Source: CBDUXT01 sp965371245 (GTDB lineage: Bacteria; Planctomycetota; Phycisphaerae; UBA1845). Taken from it: a stretch of 64,000 bases of DNA. How positions within the stretch are numbered: the first letter of the stretch is position 1; each line of letters starts with the position of its first letter. This document shows, one piece after another, positions 52,178 to 60,711 of the stretch. A program made the position numbers and the translations under genes. The DNA lies in contig CBDUXT010000015.1 in the NCBI GenBank assembly GCA_965371245.1, positions 1-64,000 on the forward strand, in the 5' to 3' direction. The notes under the pieces were generated by a model that saw nothing but the letters and a program-made list of their open reading frames with translations, searched no databases and had not been told where the DNA came from.

Positions 52178-52909
52178 TCACGTGGCTTCGTCGATTGAAT
52201 CAAGCAACTTGAAAAGCTGCGCCCAGAACTCGCGGAGGTCTTCGTCCGCCCCGCCCTGTTCGGCCTGGGCATTTGTGAATGCCTCTCGCAAGGTGGCTCG
52301 CACCTCCTTGGGAATGCGTGCGAAAAGTAGCCGTGCGGCTTCCAGCGCCGCATCGTCGCTGTCTTGAGTCTTTCGAAACTCGAGCATCCATTGGGCGCAG
52401 GCCGAGAAGACCGCCCGGAGTAGGTCCGCGGTGGGGTCGGTTTGTTTGCGCTCGCAAGCCGCTGCGCTCGTCGTGCATGTAAGTATGCTTACCACCTCAT
52501 CGCGAACGTCCTCAAGGCGCAGGTTGAGACTCATCAGAACTTGAGCGGCCACGCCGTCCCGGTCACGGAGCAACCCGAGCAGAAGGTGTTCCGTGCCGAC
52601 GTAGTGATGGCCCAGTTCGCGTGCCTCGTAGATGGCATGCTCGATTATCTTCTTGGCGCGTGGCGTCTGCGGGAGTTTGCCCTTGGCGACCGTTTCCGTG
52701 CCGCTCTTGATGAACTTTTTGACCTCCAACCGGACCTTGGGCAGATTGACGTTGAGGTTCTTGAGCACGCTGGCGCCGACGCCCGATCCCTCCTTGACCA
52801 GGCCCAGGAGGATGTGTTCCGTGCCGATGTACTCGTGGCCGAGGCGCTGGGCCTCCTGATTCGCCAGGGCCATGGTTTTCCGCGCGCGATCCGAAAACCG
52901 TTCGAACAT
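52178..52909 (-). CDS. Clp N-terminal (R) domain protein without ATPase domains
   Basis: The ATG at 52909 (GGAG nine bases upstream) starts 'MFERFSDRARKTMALANQEAQRLGHEYIGTEHILLGL', the N-terminus of ClpC. Two Clp R repeats follow (about 1-75 and 80-150; the second has 'ELGHHYVGTEHLLLGLL'). The protein then diverges into an acidic helical tail of about 90 residues and ends at 243, where ClpC would begin its first AAA module. Without ATPase parts it cannot unfold proteins. It may act as an adaptor or decoy for the substrate- and adaptor-binding face of ClpC, in the cytoplasm. The tail is not recognised. It is divergent from nuoA. Confidence 0.82.
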   Translation of the reverse strand: MFERFSDRARKTMALANQEAQRLGHEYIGTEHILLGLVKEGSGVGASVLKNLNVNLPKVRLEVKKFIKSGTETVAKGKLPQTPRAKKIIEHAIYEARELGHHYVGTEHLLLGLLRDRDGVAAQVLMSLNLRLEDVRDEVVSILTCTTSAAACERKQTDPTADLLRAVFSACAQWMLEFRKTQDSDDAALEAARLLFARIPKEVRATLREAFTNAQAEQGGADEDLREFWAQLFKLLDSIDEAT

Positions 52910-53543
52910 ATCTCGTCGCTCCAGGTCGCTCCGGCAGGAGTCATGGGATCGGAGCGGCCCTCTTGGCGGACCTCCGACGGTCCGGCTCCGATGTGGGCTA
53001 CTTGTCGTTATATCAAGAAAGCTTCCGGTTGCCCCGAACGAACCGAGCCCGTTCCTTGCTGTAAAGGCGTCTGTGCGCTCGAAATCGGAACGAACCTGTG
53101 CGAGAACGAACGTAACATCATGCCAAAAAAAGACTTGCGCAGACTTTGTGAAAAACTTCTTGATATTCTCGCTCTTTCCGCGACATTCGATGTACACCCA
53201 GATTCCCGCTCTGTAGGATTCCGGTGGCGCGTGCGGCGCGGGAATCCCGACCTTGGGAACTGGCCGCGGCGCGAGCCGTAGGCGTGCTGCCGGTGGATCG
53301 CCGCTAACGTGTGCGGCCTGCGGATTGCTTGGGCGGGTTGTGGCCTCGGAGTCGCCGGTGCGCGGATCGGCGACCCGTGCGACACTCGGCGTGGGCGCTT
53401 TGCCCGTGGGCTCACCGGCAAGATGCCAGTGCCACACCGGTGCGGTACGGCGGCCAGTGCCACGCGGGAGTCGGTGTGACGCTAATGCCGCGGCCACGCG
53501 ATGGCTTTGGTACGCACACTTTGCTTACGAGGATAAGGCTGAC
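52910..53543. other. Divergent regulatory gap, Clp-domain gene to nuoA
   Basis: 630 bases that must hold the promoters of the complex I operon and of the Clp-domain gene. The AT-richer part is 53100-53200. A 53-codon frame at 53120-53281 starts 'MPKKDLRRLCEKLLDILALS' and could be a small peptide, but it has no ribosome-binding site. No consensus promoter is obvious. Confidence 0.45.
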
Positions 53544-53963
53544 ATGGTACTCGCCTCGATCGAGCCCTACGCCGCCATCGGCGCGGTGATTGTGATCGTC
53601 GCGGGCATCGCGTGCGTGATGCTTATCCTAGCCCACGTGCTGGGGCCCAGGCCGCGGCACGGGCCGGTGAAGGACAGCCCCTACGAGTCCGGGATGCCGC
53701 CGGTGATGGACACGCAGCGCCGCTTCAACGTGCGGTTCTACATCGTGGCCGTCCTGTTTCTGCTGTTCGATGTCGAGGTACTCTTCCTGTGGCCTTGGGC
53801 GCAGGTCTTTCACGACGCGTCCGTCACGGGCACGACCATCCCGCTGGAGGGCGGCGGTGAGGCCGGCAGCGGTTTTCTACTCGTGGGCATGGGCATCTTC
53901 TTCTCGCTATTGCTGTTTGGCCTGCTGTACGAATGGAAGAAGGGGGCGTTTCGATGGGACTAG
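53544..53963 (+). CDS. nuoA: NADH-quinone oxidoreductase subunit A
   Basis: NuoA is a small membrane subunit of complex I next to the quinone-site loop. The 139-residue chain has three hydrophobic helices (about 12-35, 68-88, 105-128) and the conserved loop 'GPVKDSPYESGMPP' followed by 'FNVRFYIVAVLFLLFDVEVLFLWPWA'. The Glu and Asp in that helix take part in proton transfer. GAGGA upstream supports the ATG at 53544, although the frame is open far upstream. It is the first gene of the operon and overlaps nuoB by ten bases. Confidence 0.95.
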   Translation: MVLASIEPYAAIGAVIVIVAGIACVMLILAHVLGPRPRHGPVKDSPYESGMPPVMDTQRRFNVRFYIVAVLFLLFDVEVLFLWPWAQVFHDASVTGTTIPLEGGGEAGSGFLLVGMGIFFSLLLFGLLYEWKKGAFRWD

Positions 53964-54544
53964 CCATCGGCGGGGCATCGTTTCAGGCCAGCAAGGAAGA
54001 CTTCATCAGCACGAAGCTGAGCCACCTGGTCGATCTGCTCCGCAAGTACGGCGTGAACTGGTCGCGTAAGAACTCGCTGTGGCCCATGCCGTTTGCCACC
54101 GCGTGCTGCGGCATCGAGCTGATGGCCACCGGGGCGAGCCGGTATGACATCGCTCGCTTCGGGGCCGAGGCGATGCGCTTCACCCCGCGGCAGTGCGACT
54201 TGTTGATCTGCGCCGGGCGGGTGGCCATTAAGATGATGCCCGTGCTTCAGCGAATCTACATGCAGATGGCCGAGCCGAAGTGGGTCATCAGCATGGGCGC
54301 GTGTGCGAGCACCGGTGGGGTGTTCGACACCTATGCGGTGGTGCAGGGGATCGACCAGTTCATGCCGGTTGATGTGTACGTGCCCGGCTGTCCGCCGCGG
54401 CCCGAGACGCTGCTGGAGGGCGTGATGGCCATCCAGCGCATCGTGGATGCCGAGGGCGTGAAAAGCAGCGAGGAGCGCCGGGGCCTCGGGATGACGGTCC
54501 GGCCGACGATCCAGATCGACGTGGGTGGAGGCAAGAGCAGCTAA
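53954..54544 (+). CDS. nuoB: NADH-quinone oxidoreductase subunit B
   Basis: NuoB carries iron-sulfur cluster N2, which hands electrons to quinone. The 196-residue protein shows 'FATACCGIELMA' with adjacent cysteines, 'SMGACASTGGVFD' and 'YVPGCPPRPETLLEG', which supply the four N2 ligands. The start ATG lies within the end of nuoA, indicating coupled translation. The short C-terminal tail after residue 170 is variable in the family. Confidence 0.97.
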   Translation: MGLAIGGASFQASKEDFISTKLSHLVDLLRKYGVNWSRKNSLWPMPFATACCGIELMATGASRYDIARFGAEAMRFTPRQCDLLICAGRVAIKMMPVLQRIYMQMAEPKWVISMGACASTGGVFDTYAVVQGIDQFMPVDVYVPGCPPRPETLLEGVMAIQRIVDAEGVKSSEERRGLGMTVRPTIQIDVGGGKSS

Positions 54545-54545
54545 C

Positions 54546-55082
54546 GTGTCTACCGCAGCACATGCCGTCGTCGATGTCCTGGGCAAGAAGTTTCCCGACG
54601 TGAAGTTTGCGCCGGCTCCGCTGATGGCGCGCGAGCGCAAAGAGGACGAGCAGTTGTGTGTGCGGGTTCCCTCGGACCGACTGATCGAGGTGATGACGTT
54701 TCTCTACGAAGACCAGCGGTGCCGGTTTGAGCAGCTTTGTGACCTGACGTGTGTCGATTACCTGGAGTTCCCGGGGGCCGAGGATCGCTACGGCGTGATC
54801 TACTCGCTGCTCTCGCTGACGCAGGGCCATCGCCTGTGGGCGAAGTGCTTCGTCAACGATCCCGAGCCAGAAGTGCCGTCGGTCACGGGCATCTGGTATG
54901 GCGCCGACTGGATGGAACGTGAGGTGTATGACATGTTCGGCGTCCGCTTTGACGGTCATCCGGACCTGCGACGCATACTGACGTGGGAGGGCTTTGAGGC
55001 CCATCCGCTTCGCAAGGACTATCCGCTCCACGGCCGCGGAGAGCGGCAGGACTTCAAGGTCGTCACGCGCGAGGATGCGTGA
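54546..55082 (+). CDS. nuoC: NADH-quinone oxidoreductase subunit C
   Basis: NuoC is a peripheral-arm scaffold subunit (30 kDa type). The GTG at 54546, directly after the nuoB stop, gives 178 residues; an in-frame GTG at 54525 inside nuoB would add seven. The family signature is 'GADWMEREVYDMFGVRFDGHPDLRRILTWEGFEAHPLRKDYP' (about 120-160). NuoC and NuoD are separate here, unlike the fused form in E. coli. The GTG of nuoD follows the stop immediately. Confidence 0.95.
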   Translation: MSTAAHAVVDVLGKKFPDVKFAPAPLMARERKEDEQLCVRVPSDRLIEVMTFLYEDQRCRFEQLCDLTCVDYLEFPGAEDRYGVIYSLLSLTQGHRLWAKCFVNDPEPEVPSVTGIWYGADWMEREVYDMFGVRFDGHPDLRRILTWEGFEAHPLRKDYPLHGRGERQDFKVVTREDA

Positions 55083-56393
55083 GTGCCGAGGGCTCGTCGC
55101 AACGAGTTCGACAAGACAAAGACCATGACGACGACAGCCGAGAGAGTTCCGCAGGTCGGACCCGCGACCTACGCCCCCGAGTCGCCGGGGAGCGATGTTT
55201 GGGTGCTGAACTTCGGCCCCCAGCACCCGGCCACCCACACCACGCTGCGCCACGTGCTGGAGCTGGACGGCGAGCGGATCATCGGCTGCACGATTCACAT
55301 CGGGTATCTGCACAGCGGGTTCGAGAAGCTCGGCGAGCACCTCAACTACAACCAGTACGTCGTGGTCACCGACCGGATGAACTACGTCTCGCCGATGGCC
55401 AACAACATCGCGTGGCACCATGCGTGCGAGCGCATGTTCGGCATCGAGATCACTCCGCGTTGCAAGGCGATTCGCACGGTCATCGCCGAACTCGCGCGGA
55501 TTCAAGATCATCTTCTCTGTGTGTCCGCTTCCGGGTTGGACCTGGGGGCGTTCACGGCCTTTATGTACCCGTTCAATGCGCGCGAGGGCATCTACGATCT
55601 GTTCGAGGAAATCTGCGGTGCGCGGTTTACGACCAGCTACACGCGGGTCGGCGGCTTGATGGCGGACATCACGCCGGATTGGCCGGCGAAGGTGCGGCGC
55701 TTCGTGACCGAAACGCTTCCGCCGGCGCTTGCTGATCTTGAGACGCTTCTGACGCGCAACCGTATCTTCGTCGAGCGGACGCGCGGGGTCGGGTACATCA
55801 GCCATGATGACGCCATCCGCTGGAGTTTGACGGGTCCGCTCGCTCGTGCCAGCGGCGTGCGGCGCGACCTTCGCAAGGACGAGCCGTATCTTTGTTATGC
55901 CGACGACTGGGACGGCGCGGGAAGCCCCGCGGTGGAGTTCAAGGTGCCGGTGGCTTCCGGTGGCGACTGCTACGCGCGTTATCAGGTGCGGCTGGCGGAG
56001 CTGCGCGAGTCGGTCAAGATCATCTTGCAGTTGGTGGACCGGATCCCGGAGGGTCCGATCGACATTCTGCCTTCAGACAAACAAACGTTGCCGAACAAGG
56101 ACGAGGTCTACTTCAGTATCGAGGGATTGATCCACCATTTCGAGCAGATCATGACCAACCGCGGGCACGAGCCGCCCATCGGCGAATCGTATGGGGCGAA
56201 CGAGACGGCCAACGGTGAGCTCGGCTTTTTCCTGGTCAGTGACGGCGGCAACTCGGCCTACCGGGCGCGGTGTCGCCCGCCGAGCTTTATCAACTATCAG
56301 TGCTTCCCGCATCTGGTCGTCGGTCATCAGATCAGCGACATGACGGCCGTCCTGGGAAGCTTCAACATCATTGCGGCCGAGTTGGATCGCTAG
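55083..56393 (+). CDS. nuoD: NADH-quinone oxidoreductase subunit D
   Basis: NuoD is the 49-kDa-type subunit forming the quinone pocket with NuoB. The 436-residue protein has 'NFGPQHPATHTTLR' near residue 43, with the His that contacts quinone. It continues with 'HIGYLHSGFEKLGEHLNYNQ', 'TDRMNYVSPMANN' and a C-terminal 'RCRPPSFINYQCFPHLVVGHQISDM'. GTG at 55083 has GAGGA upstream; the ATG at 55125 would shorten the N-terminus by 14 residues and is an acceptable alternative. It is related to hydrogenase large subunits but lacks the nickel cysteines. Confidence 0.96.
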   Translation: MPRARRNEFDKTKTMTTTAERVPQVGPATYAPESPGSDVWVLNFGPQHPATHTTLRHVLELDGERIIGCTIHIGYLHSGFEKLGEHLNYNQYVVVTDRMNYVSPMANNIAWHHACERMFGIEITPRCKAIRTVIAELARIQDHLLCVSASGLDLGAFTAFMYPFNAREGIYDLFEEICGARFTTSYTRVGGLMADITPDWPAKVRRFVTETLPPALADLETLLTRNRIFVERTRGVGYISHDDAIRWSLTGPLARASGVRRDLRKDEPYLCYADDWDGAGSPAVEFKVPVASGGDCYARYQVRLAELRESVKIILQLVDRIPEGPIDILPSDKQTLPNKDEVYFSIEGLIHHFEQIMTNRGHEPPIGESYGANETANGELGFFLVSDGGNSAYRARCRPPSFINYQCFPHLVVGHQISDMTAVLGSFNIIAAELDR

Positions 56394-56424
56394 AAGAGGC
56401 GTAGCGGAAGGATCAACAGCGACC

Positions 56425-57078
56425 ATGTCCTGGAAGGTCATCGATCGAATCAAACCGGCGACGGGCGCTGGCGCGGCACCTGTGCTCAGCGACGCGGTGC
56501 GCGAAAAGATTCGATCGTTCTTTGGCCGGTACGAGACGAAACGGGCGGTGCTGCTTCCGGCGCTGCACATCGTTCAGGATACGCTTGGTTACATTCCGGA
56601 ACCGGCGATGGCCGAGCTCGGCGAACTGCTCGAGATTCCGCCGTCGCAGGTGATGGACACGGTTTCGTTCTATACGCACTTTTGGAGGCACCCGCGCGGC
56701 CGGAAGGTGGTCACGGTGTGTCGCAGCCTGACGTGCGAGTTACTCGGCGGGCGTGAGCTGTTGGCGTCGCTGAAGCGACGATTGGACATCGACGAGCACG
56801 AGACCACGGCGGACGGCGCGTTCAGCTTGGCGACCGAGGAGTGCCTGGCCGGTTGCGACCACGGGCCGTGTATGTTGGTTAACGAGCGGCTCCACAAGTG
56901 TGTGAAGGTGGACGACGTCGAGAAGATTCTGGCCGACGCGGAGAGCGACAAGCTCGATATGCCGCGCAGCGACCTGTTTGATGCGCCGGGGCGTGACGGT
57001 TCGGATGGGGAACCATCGGACCGCGAGCCCGTGTTGGAAAGTACGTCCGACGTTCGAGAGATGCGCGAGGCGGACTAG
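56425..57078 (+). CDS. nuoE: NADH-quinone oxidoreductase subunit E
   Basis: NuoE binds the 2Fe-2S cluster N1a beside the FMN of NuoF. The ATG at 56425 has GGAAGGATC upstream. The 217-residue product has the helical N-terminal part ('HIVQDTLGYIPEPAMAELGELLEIPPSQVMDTVSFYTHF') and the thioredoxin-like domain with ligands in 'VCRSLTCELLGG' and 'EECLAGCDHGPCMLVNE'. An acidic tail of about 50 residues beyond the usual end is unusual. A block of palindromic repeats separates it from nuoF. Confidence 0.95.
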   Translation: MSWKVIDRIKPATGAGAAPVLSDAVREKIRSFFGRYETKRAVLLPALHIVQDTLGYIPEPAMAELGELLEIPPSQVMDTVSFYTHFWRHPRGRKVVTVCRSLTCELLGGRELLASLKRRLDIDEHETTADGAFSLATEECLAGCDHGPCMLVNERLHKCVKVDDVEKILADAESDKLDMPRSDLFDAPGRDGSDGEPSDREPVLESTSDVREMREAD

Positions 57079-57108
57079 TGCTTCGTCACACGTTGGGTGA
57101 CGGGTTTA

Positions 57109-57189
57109 CCGAGCCGCGACCGTAAGGGAGCGTTTGCAAGCCTTCACGGCCGGCTCTCAAGTGTCCGCTCCCTTACGGTCGCGGCTCGG
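57109..57189. repeat. Perfect 24-bp inverted repeat between nuoE and nuoF
   Basis: Arms 57109-57132 and 57166-57189 are perfect reverse complements (ending CCGAGCCGCG / CGCGGCTCGG), with a 33-base loop. No T-run follows, so it is not a simple terminator. It belongs to the same family as 21298, 58688, 60640 and 63617. Confidence 0.85.
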
Positions 57190-57281
57190 ATTGCACGAAC
57201 CCGACACTCGAGGCGTGGCGATTCATCTGGAATGTGGCGCTGGCTTGTCACCCGTGGCAAGATGTGGCTCGCTCGGGCGTC

Positions 57282-57304
57282 CGCGCGGGCTAAAGCCCGC
57301 GGCT
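57282..57304. repeat. CGGGCTAAAGCCCG hairpin element
   Basis: A short GC-rich palindrome around CTAAAG, repeated at 58843-58871 before nuoG and in reverse near 15430. Confidence 0.7.
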
Positions 57305-57351
57305 CAGGGGCGAAAGTAGCGGTTGTTGGTAGGACGTATTCGTAGGAAACA

Positions 57352-58659
57352 ATGGCTGAGTTTGAACCCATCCTCCTGAGAAACCGGGGCGTCGAGGGCG
57401 CGACGTCGCGGAAGGTCTACGAGTCGCGCGGCGGCTATCAGGCCGTTCGCCACGCGCTGAAGATGATACCGGAAGAGGTTATCGAGGAGGTCAAGAACGC
57501 CAACCTTCGCGGACGAGGCGGGGCGGGCTTTCCGGCCGGTGTGAAGTGGGGGTTTCTGCCGAAGGACCGAACGCGAACGCTGCTGTGCGTGAACGCGGAC
57601 GAATCGGAACCACCGACGTTCTGCAACCGGGTGCTGATGGAGACCGATCCGCATCAACTCATCGAGGGAACGATCATCGCCGCCTACGCCACGAAAGCGC
57701 AGGTGGCCTACGTGTACATGCGCGGCGAGTTCCACGAGCAGTTCCACGTCCTGCAAAACGCGATCGACGAAGCCTATGCGGCCGGCTATCTCGGAAAGAA
57801 CATCTTGGGAAGCGCTTACTCGCTGGAGTGCTACATCCACCGTGGCGCCGGCGCCTACGTGTGCGGCGAGGAAACCGGGCTGATCGAATCGCTGGAGGGC
57901 AAGCGAGGCTGGCCTCGGATCAAGCCCCCATTTCCCGCGATTGAAGGCTTGTTCCACCGTCCGACGGTGGTCAACAACGTCGAGACGCTTTGCTGTCTTC
58001 CGCACATCATCGAGCGGGGCGCTGACTGGTTCACGAAGATCGGTCCACCGCACAGCACGGGTCCGAAGCTGTTTTGCATCAGCGGCCCGGTGAACCGGCC
58101 GGGGTGTTACGAGGCGGCCATGGACATCACGGTTCGTGACCTGATCGAGCGAGACGACATGGGCGGCGGCATGCGGGGCGGTGGAAAGGTCAAAGCCGTC
58201 TTCCCCGGCGGGCTGTCGATGGGCGCGCTGACCGCCGACGAACTGGACATGAAAATGGATTTCGACGATCCGCGCAACTACGGGTTGCTCGGGCTGGGAA
58301 CGGCGGCGGCCGTCGTGGTGAATGAGGACACCGACATGCGCATGGTCCTGGGCAACGTGGCGCGGTTCTACGGCACGGAGTCGTGCGGTCAGTGTACACA
58401 GTGTCGTGAGGGAACGTCGTGGATGCAGAAGATCGCGGCGCGGATCGCCGCGGGCTCCGGGCGGATCGAGGATCTCGACGTGCTGCTTGAAACGGCCCGC
58501 AACATGGGCATGATGCCCGGCCTGAGCATCTGCGGGTTGCCCGATGGGGCGACGTATCCCATCGAGACGATCGTCAAGAAGTTCCGCGGCGAGTTGGAGG
58601 CGGGCATCCGTTCGCAGCCGCCGGGTCGTGTCGATGAAGCGCTGAGGGTGTTGAACTAG
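57352..58659 (+). CDS. nuoF: NADH-quinone oxidoreductase subunit F
   Basis: NuoF is the NADH-binding flavoprotein subunit holding FMN and 4Fe-4S cluster N3. The 435-residue protein shows the NADH loop 'LRGRGGAGFPAGVKWGF', the FMN region 'CVNADESEPPTFCNR', 'GAYVCGEETGLIESLEGKRG', and the N3 ligands in 'ESCGQCTQCREGTSWM' plus a later Cys in 'SICGLPDG'. The ATG at 57352 follows GTAGGAAAC. It is separated from nuoE and nuoG by repeat-filled gaps of 270 and 230 bases, so extra promoters or processing sites are possible there. Confidence 0.97.
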   Translation: MAEFEPILLRNRGVEGATSRKVYESRGGYQAVRHALKMIPEEVIEEVKNANLRGRGGAGFPAGVKWGFLPKDRTRTLLCVNADESEPPTFCNRVLMETDPHQLIEGTIIAAYATKAQVAYVYMRGEFHEQFHVLQNAIDEAYAAGYLGKNILGSAYSLECYIHRGAGAYVCGEETGLIESLEGKRGWPRIKPPFPAIEGLFHRPTVVNNVETLCCLPHIIERGADWFTKIGPPHSTGPKLFCISGPVNRPGCYEAAMDITVRDLIERDDMGGGMRGGGKVKAVFPGGLSMGALTADELDMKMDFDDPRNYGLLGLGTAAAVVVNEDTDMRMVLGNVARFYGTESCGQCTQCREGTSWMQKIAARIAAGSGRIEDLDVLLETARNMGMMPGLSICGLPDGATYPIETIVKKFRGELEAGIRSQPPGRVDEALRVLN

Positions 58660-58687
58660 TGTACGACGCGACGCGTATGTCGAAACA

Positions 58688-58821
58688 GAGCCGCGCCCGT
58701 GAGGGAGCGTTTTCTTACGGTCAGATGGGGCGAGTGACTGTCCGCGGGCTTGCGCCCACGGCTCTGATTGATCGTTGATAGGTGCTGCGTCGAGCCAACC
58801 GCTCCCTCACGGTCGCGGCTC
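58688..58821. repeat. Inverted repeat pair between nuoF and nuoG
   Basis: Arms 58688-58709 and 58800-58821 are complementary except for one base and belong to the CGGTCGCGGCTCGG family. The 90-base loop contains a hairpin like the GTGGGC hairpin of the 180-bp repeat (near 58738-58765). Confidence 0.8.
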
Positions 58822-58842
58822 GGAAGGATAGTCTTAACCGAA

Positions 58843-58871
58843 ACCGCGCGGGCTAAAGCCCGCGGCTCGGG
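58843..58871. repeat. CGGGCTAAAGCCCG hairpin element
   Basis: Second copy of the palindrome at 57282-57304, 17 bases before the nuoG start codon, where it could affect translation initiation. Confidence 0.7.
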
Positions 58872-58887
58872 ATAAGAACGAGAACCA

Positions 58888-60510
58888 ATGCCCAAGATCA
58901 CGATCGACAATCAGGAAATCGAATGCCGGGAGGGTATCCCGGTGTTGCAGGCCGCCGTCGAGGCCGGGTGGGACGTCCCGCATTATTGCTACCACCCCGG
59001 TCTTTCGGTGGTCGCTTCGTGTCGGCTTTGCCTGATGGAAATGATGATGCCCCATCCCAAAACGCGGGAGCTGGGGTGGGCCCCGAAGCTGATGCCATCG
59101 TGCCAGACGCCAGCGCGCGATGGGCTGATCGTGCGTTTCGACTCCGAAAAGGTCCGGGAGAACCAGAAGACGTGCATGGAGTTCTTCCTGCTGAATCACC
59201 CGCTGGATTGCCCGGTGTGTGACCAGGCCGGCGAGTGCTACCTCCAGGACTACAGCTACAAGTTCGGTAGCGCCGATTCGCGGATGGTGGATCAGAAGCT
59301 GGTCAACCCGAAAAAGAGCATCGGCCCGAAGACGCTTCTTTATCAGGACCGCTGTGTGATGTGTACGCGATGCGTTCGCTTCACCCAGGAAGTTTCCGGC
59401 ACGCACGAGCTGTGCGTGGTCAACCGGGGAAGCTCGACCGAGATCGACGTGTTCCCCGGCGTTCCGCTGGATAATCCCCTCCAGGGCAACGTCGTGGACA
59501 TCTGTCCGGTCGGCTGTTTGCTGGACAAGGACTTTCTCTTCCAGCGCCGCGTTTGGGAGTTGAAAGGCACGCCTTCGATCTGCCCCGGCTGTTCGACGGG
59601 CTGCTCGATTCGCGTGGACCATGCGGACAACACGGTCTATCGACTCAAGCCGCGGCTCAATCCGAAGGTTAACGACTGGTGGATGTGCGACGAGGGGCGC
59701 TTCGGATTCAAGTATGTCCATGACGAGCGCCGCATCGCGGCGCCGCGTGTTTGCCGCGGTCTCGATCGGACGACACCGGACTGGAAGGACGTTCCCGATA
59801 TCATTCGCGTGCGGTTCGAAGAGTACGTGCGCGAGCACGGCGGTGCCACCGTTGCGGCGCTCCTGTCGCCCTTCATGGCCTGCGAAGAGGCGTGGCTGCT
59901 TGCCCGCTTCATTCGAGAGGTCGCGCCGGAGGCGGCGCTGGCGATGGGTCCGGTTCCGCTGGAGGGTGAGGACCAGGGTTTCCCCGCGGGGTCGAACGGA
60001 ACGACACCGAAGTTTGTGATCCGCAAGGAAAAATGCCCGAATCGACGCGGCATCGAGATGATCCTGGAGGCGGCCGGCGGCACGACCATTGATTTCGAGT
60101 CGTTCGTCGATCGTTGCGGTCAAGGCGACTTTGGAGCCGCGTGGGTCGTCGGCGGTTACCCCAAGCCCTGGGTGGACAAAGACCTGTCCAAGGCGGCGAA
60201 GAAGCTTTCCCTTCTCGTCGTGCAAGACATGTTCGAGAGTGATCTGACAGCGGACGCGACGATCGTTCTACCGGCTTGTAGCTGGGTTGAGCGAGAGGGA
60301 TGCTTCGTCAACTCGGCCGGCTTGGTGCAGCCGTTCTCGCGGGCGATCGCCCCGCCGGACGGCGCGCGGCGAGACGGGCAGTACCTCTTCGAGATCGGCG
60401 GTTACGAGGGACTGTATAGCTCCAAGCGAGTGCGAGAGATGATGGCGACCGATATGGCTGTGATGGCCGAGCCGGTGGCGGCGCCCCTGAAACCGGTGCA
60501 TGCGCATTAG
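58888..60510 (+). CDS. nuoG: NADH-quinone oxidoreductase subunit G
   Basis: NuoG is the largest peripheral subunit and carries clusters N1b, N4 and N5. The 540-residue protein starts with a 2Fe-2S ferredoxin domain ('PHYCYHPGLSVVASCRLCLMEM' and 'MPSCQTP'). The His/Cys motif 'HPLDCPVCDQAGECYLQDYS' and two further cysteine groups ('DRCVMCTRCVRF', 'NVVDICPVGCL') follow. A molybdopterin-type domain with 'GTPSICPGCSTGCSIRV' then begins, and it is much shorter than in E. coli NuoG (about 900 residues). The short form is known in several phyla. The start follows AAGAACGAG-type sequence without a strong ribosome-binding site. Confidence 0.95.
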   Translation: MPKITIDNQEIECREGIPVLQAAVEAGWDVPHYCYHPGLSVVASCRLCLMEMMMPHPKTRELGWAPKLMPSCQTPARDGLIVRFDSEKVRENQKTCMEFFLLNHPLDCPVCDQAGECYLQDYSYKFGSADSRMVDQKLVNPKKSIGPKTLLYQDRCVMCTRCVRFTQEVSGTHELCVVNRGSSTEIDVFPGVPLDNPLQGNVVDICPVGCLLDKDFLFQRRVWELKGTPSICPGCSTGCSIRVDHADNTVYRLKPRLNPKVNDWWMCDEGRFGFKYVHDERRIAAPRVCRGLDRTTPDWKDVPDIIRVRFEEYVREHGGATVAALLSPFMACEEAWLLARFIREVAPEAALAMGPVPLEGEDQGFPAGSNGTTPKFVIRKEKCPNRRGIEMILEAAGGTTIDFESFVDRCGQGDFGAAWVVGGYPKPWVDKDLSKAAKKLSLLVVQDMFESDLTADATIVLPACSWVEREGCFVNSAGLVQPFSRAIAPPDGARRDGQYLFEIGGYEGLYSSKRVREMMATDMAVMAEPVAAPLKPVHAH

Positions 60511-60537
60511 CGCCGTGTCGCGCATCACGTGACGAGT

Positions 60538-60612
60538 GGCATGGGCAAGCGATAGCTTGCCCGCGGCGGCGATCGGGTAAGCGCGGGCAAACAAGTTGGC
60601 CCATGCCACCCA
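60538..60612. repeat. GGGCAAGC/GCTTGCCC hairpin repeat
   Basis: Second copy of the element at 2538-2621; the arms read TGGCATGGGCAAGC and its near-complement GGCCCATGCCA. It lies between nuoG and nuoH. Confidence 0.65.
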
Positions 60613-60639
60613 GTCGCGACTAGACAGACGTTCGTACGT

Positions 60640-60667
60640 CCGCTCCCTCACGGTCGCGGCTCGGAAA
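60640..60667. repeat. Single CGGTCGCGGCTCGG element
   Basis: One arm only of the inverted-repeat family, 45 bases before nuoH. Confidence 0.75.
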
Positions 60668-60711
60668 GACATCACGCTGCGTCGCGGCGGGAAGTATCGG
60701 TTGAGTTCGGT

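Noticed and set aside
54360..55805. 481-codon minus-strand frame across nuoB-nuoD
   Set aside because: Antisense to three firmly identified complex I genes.
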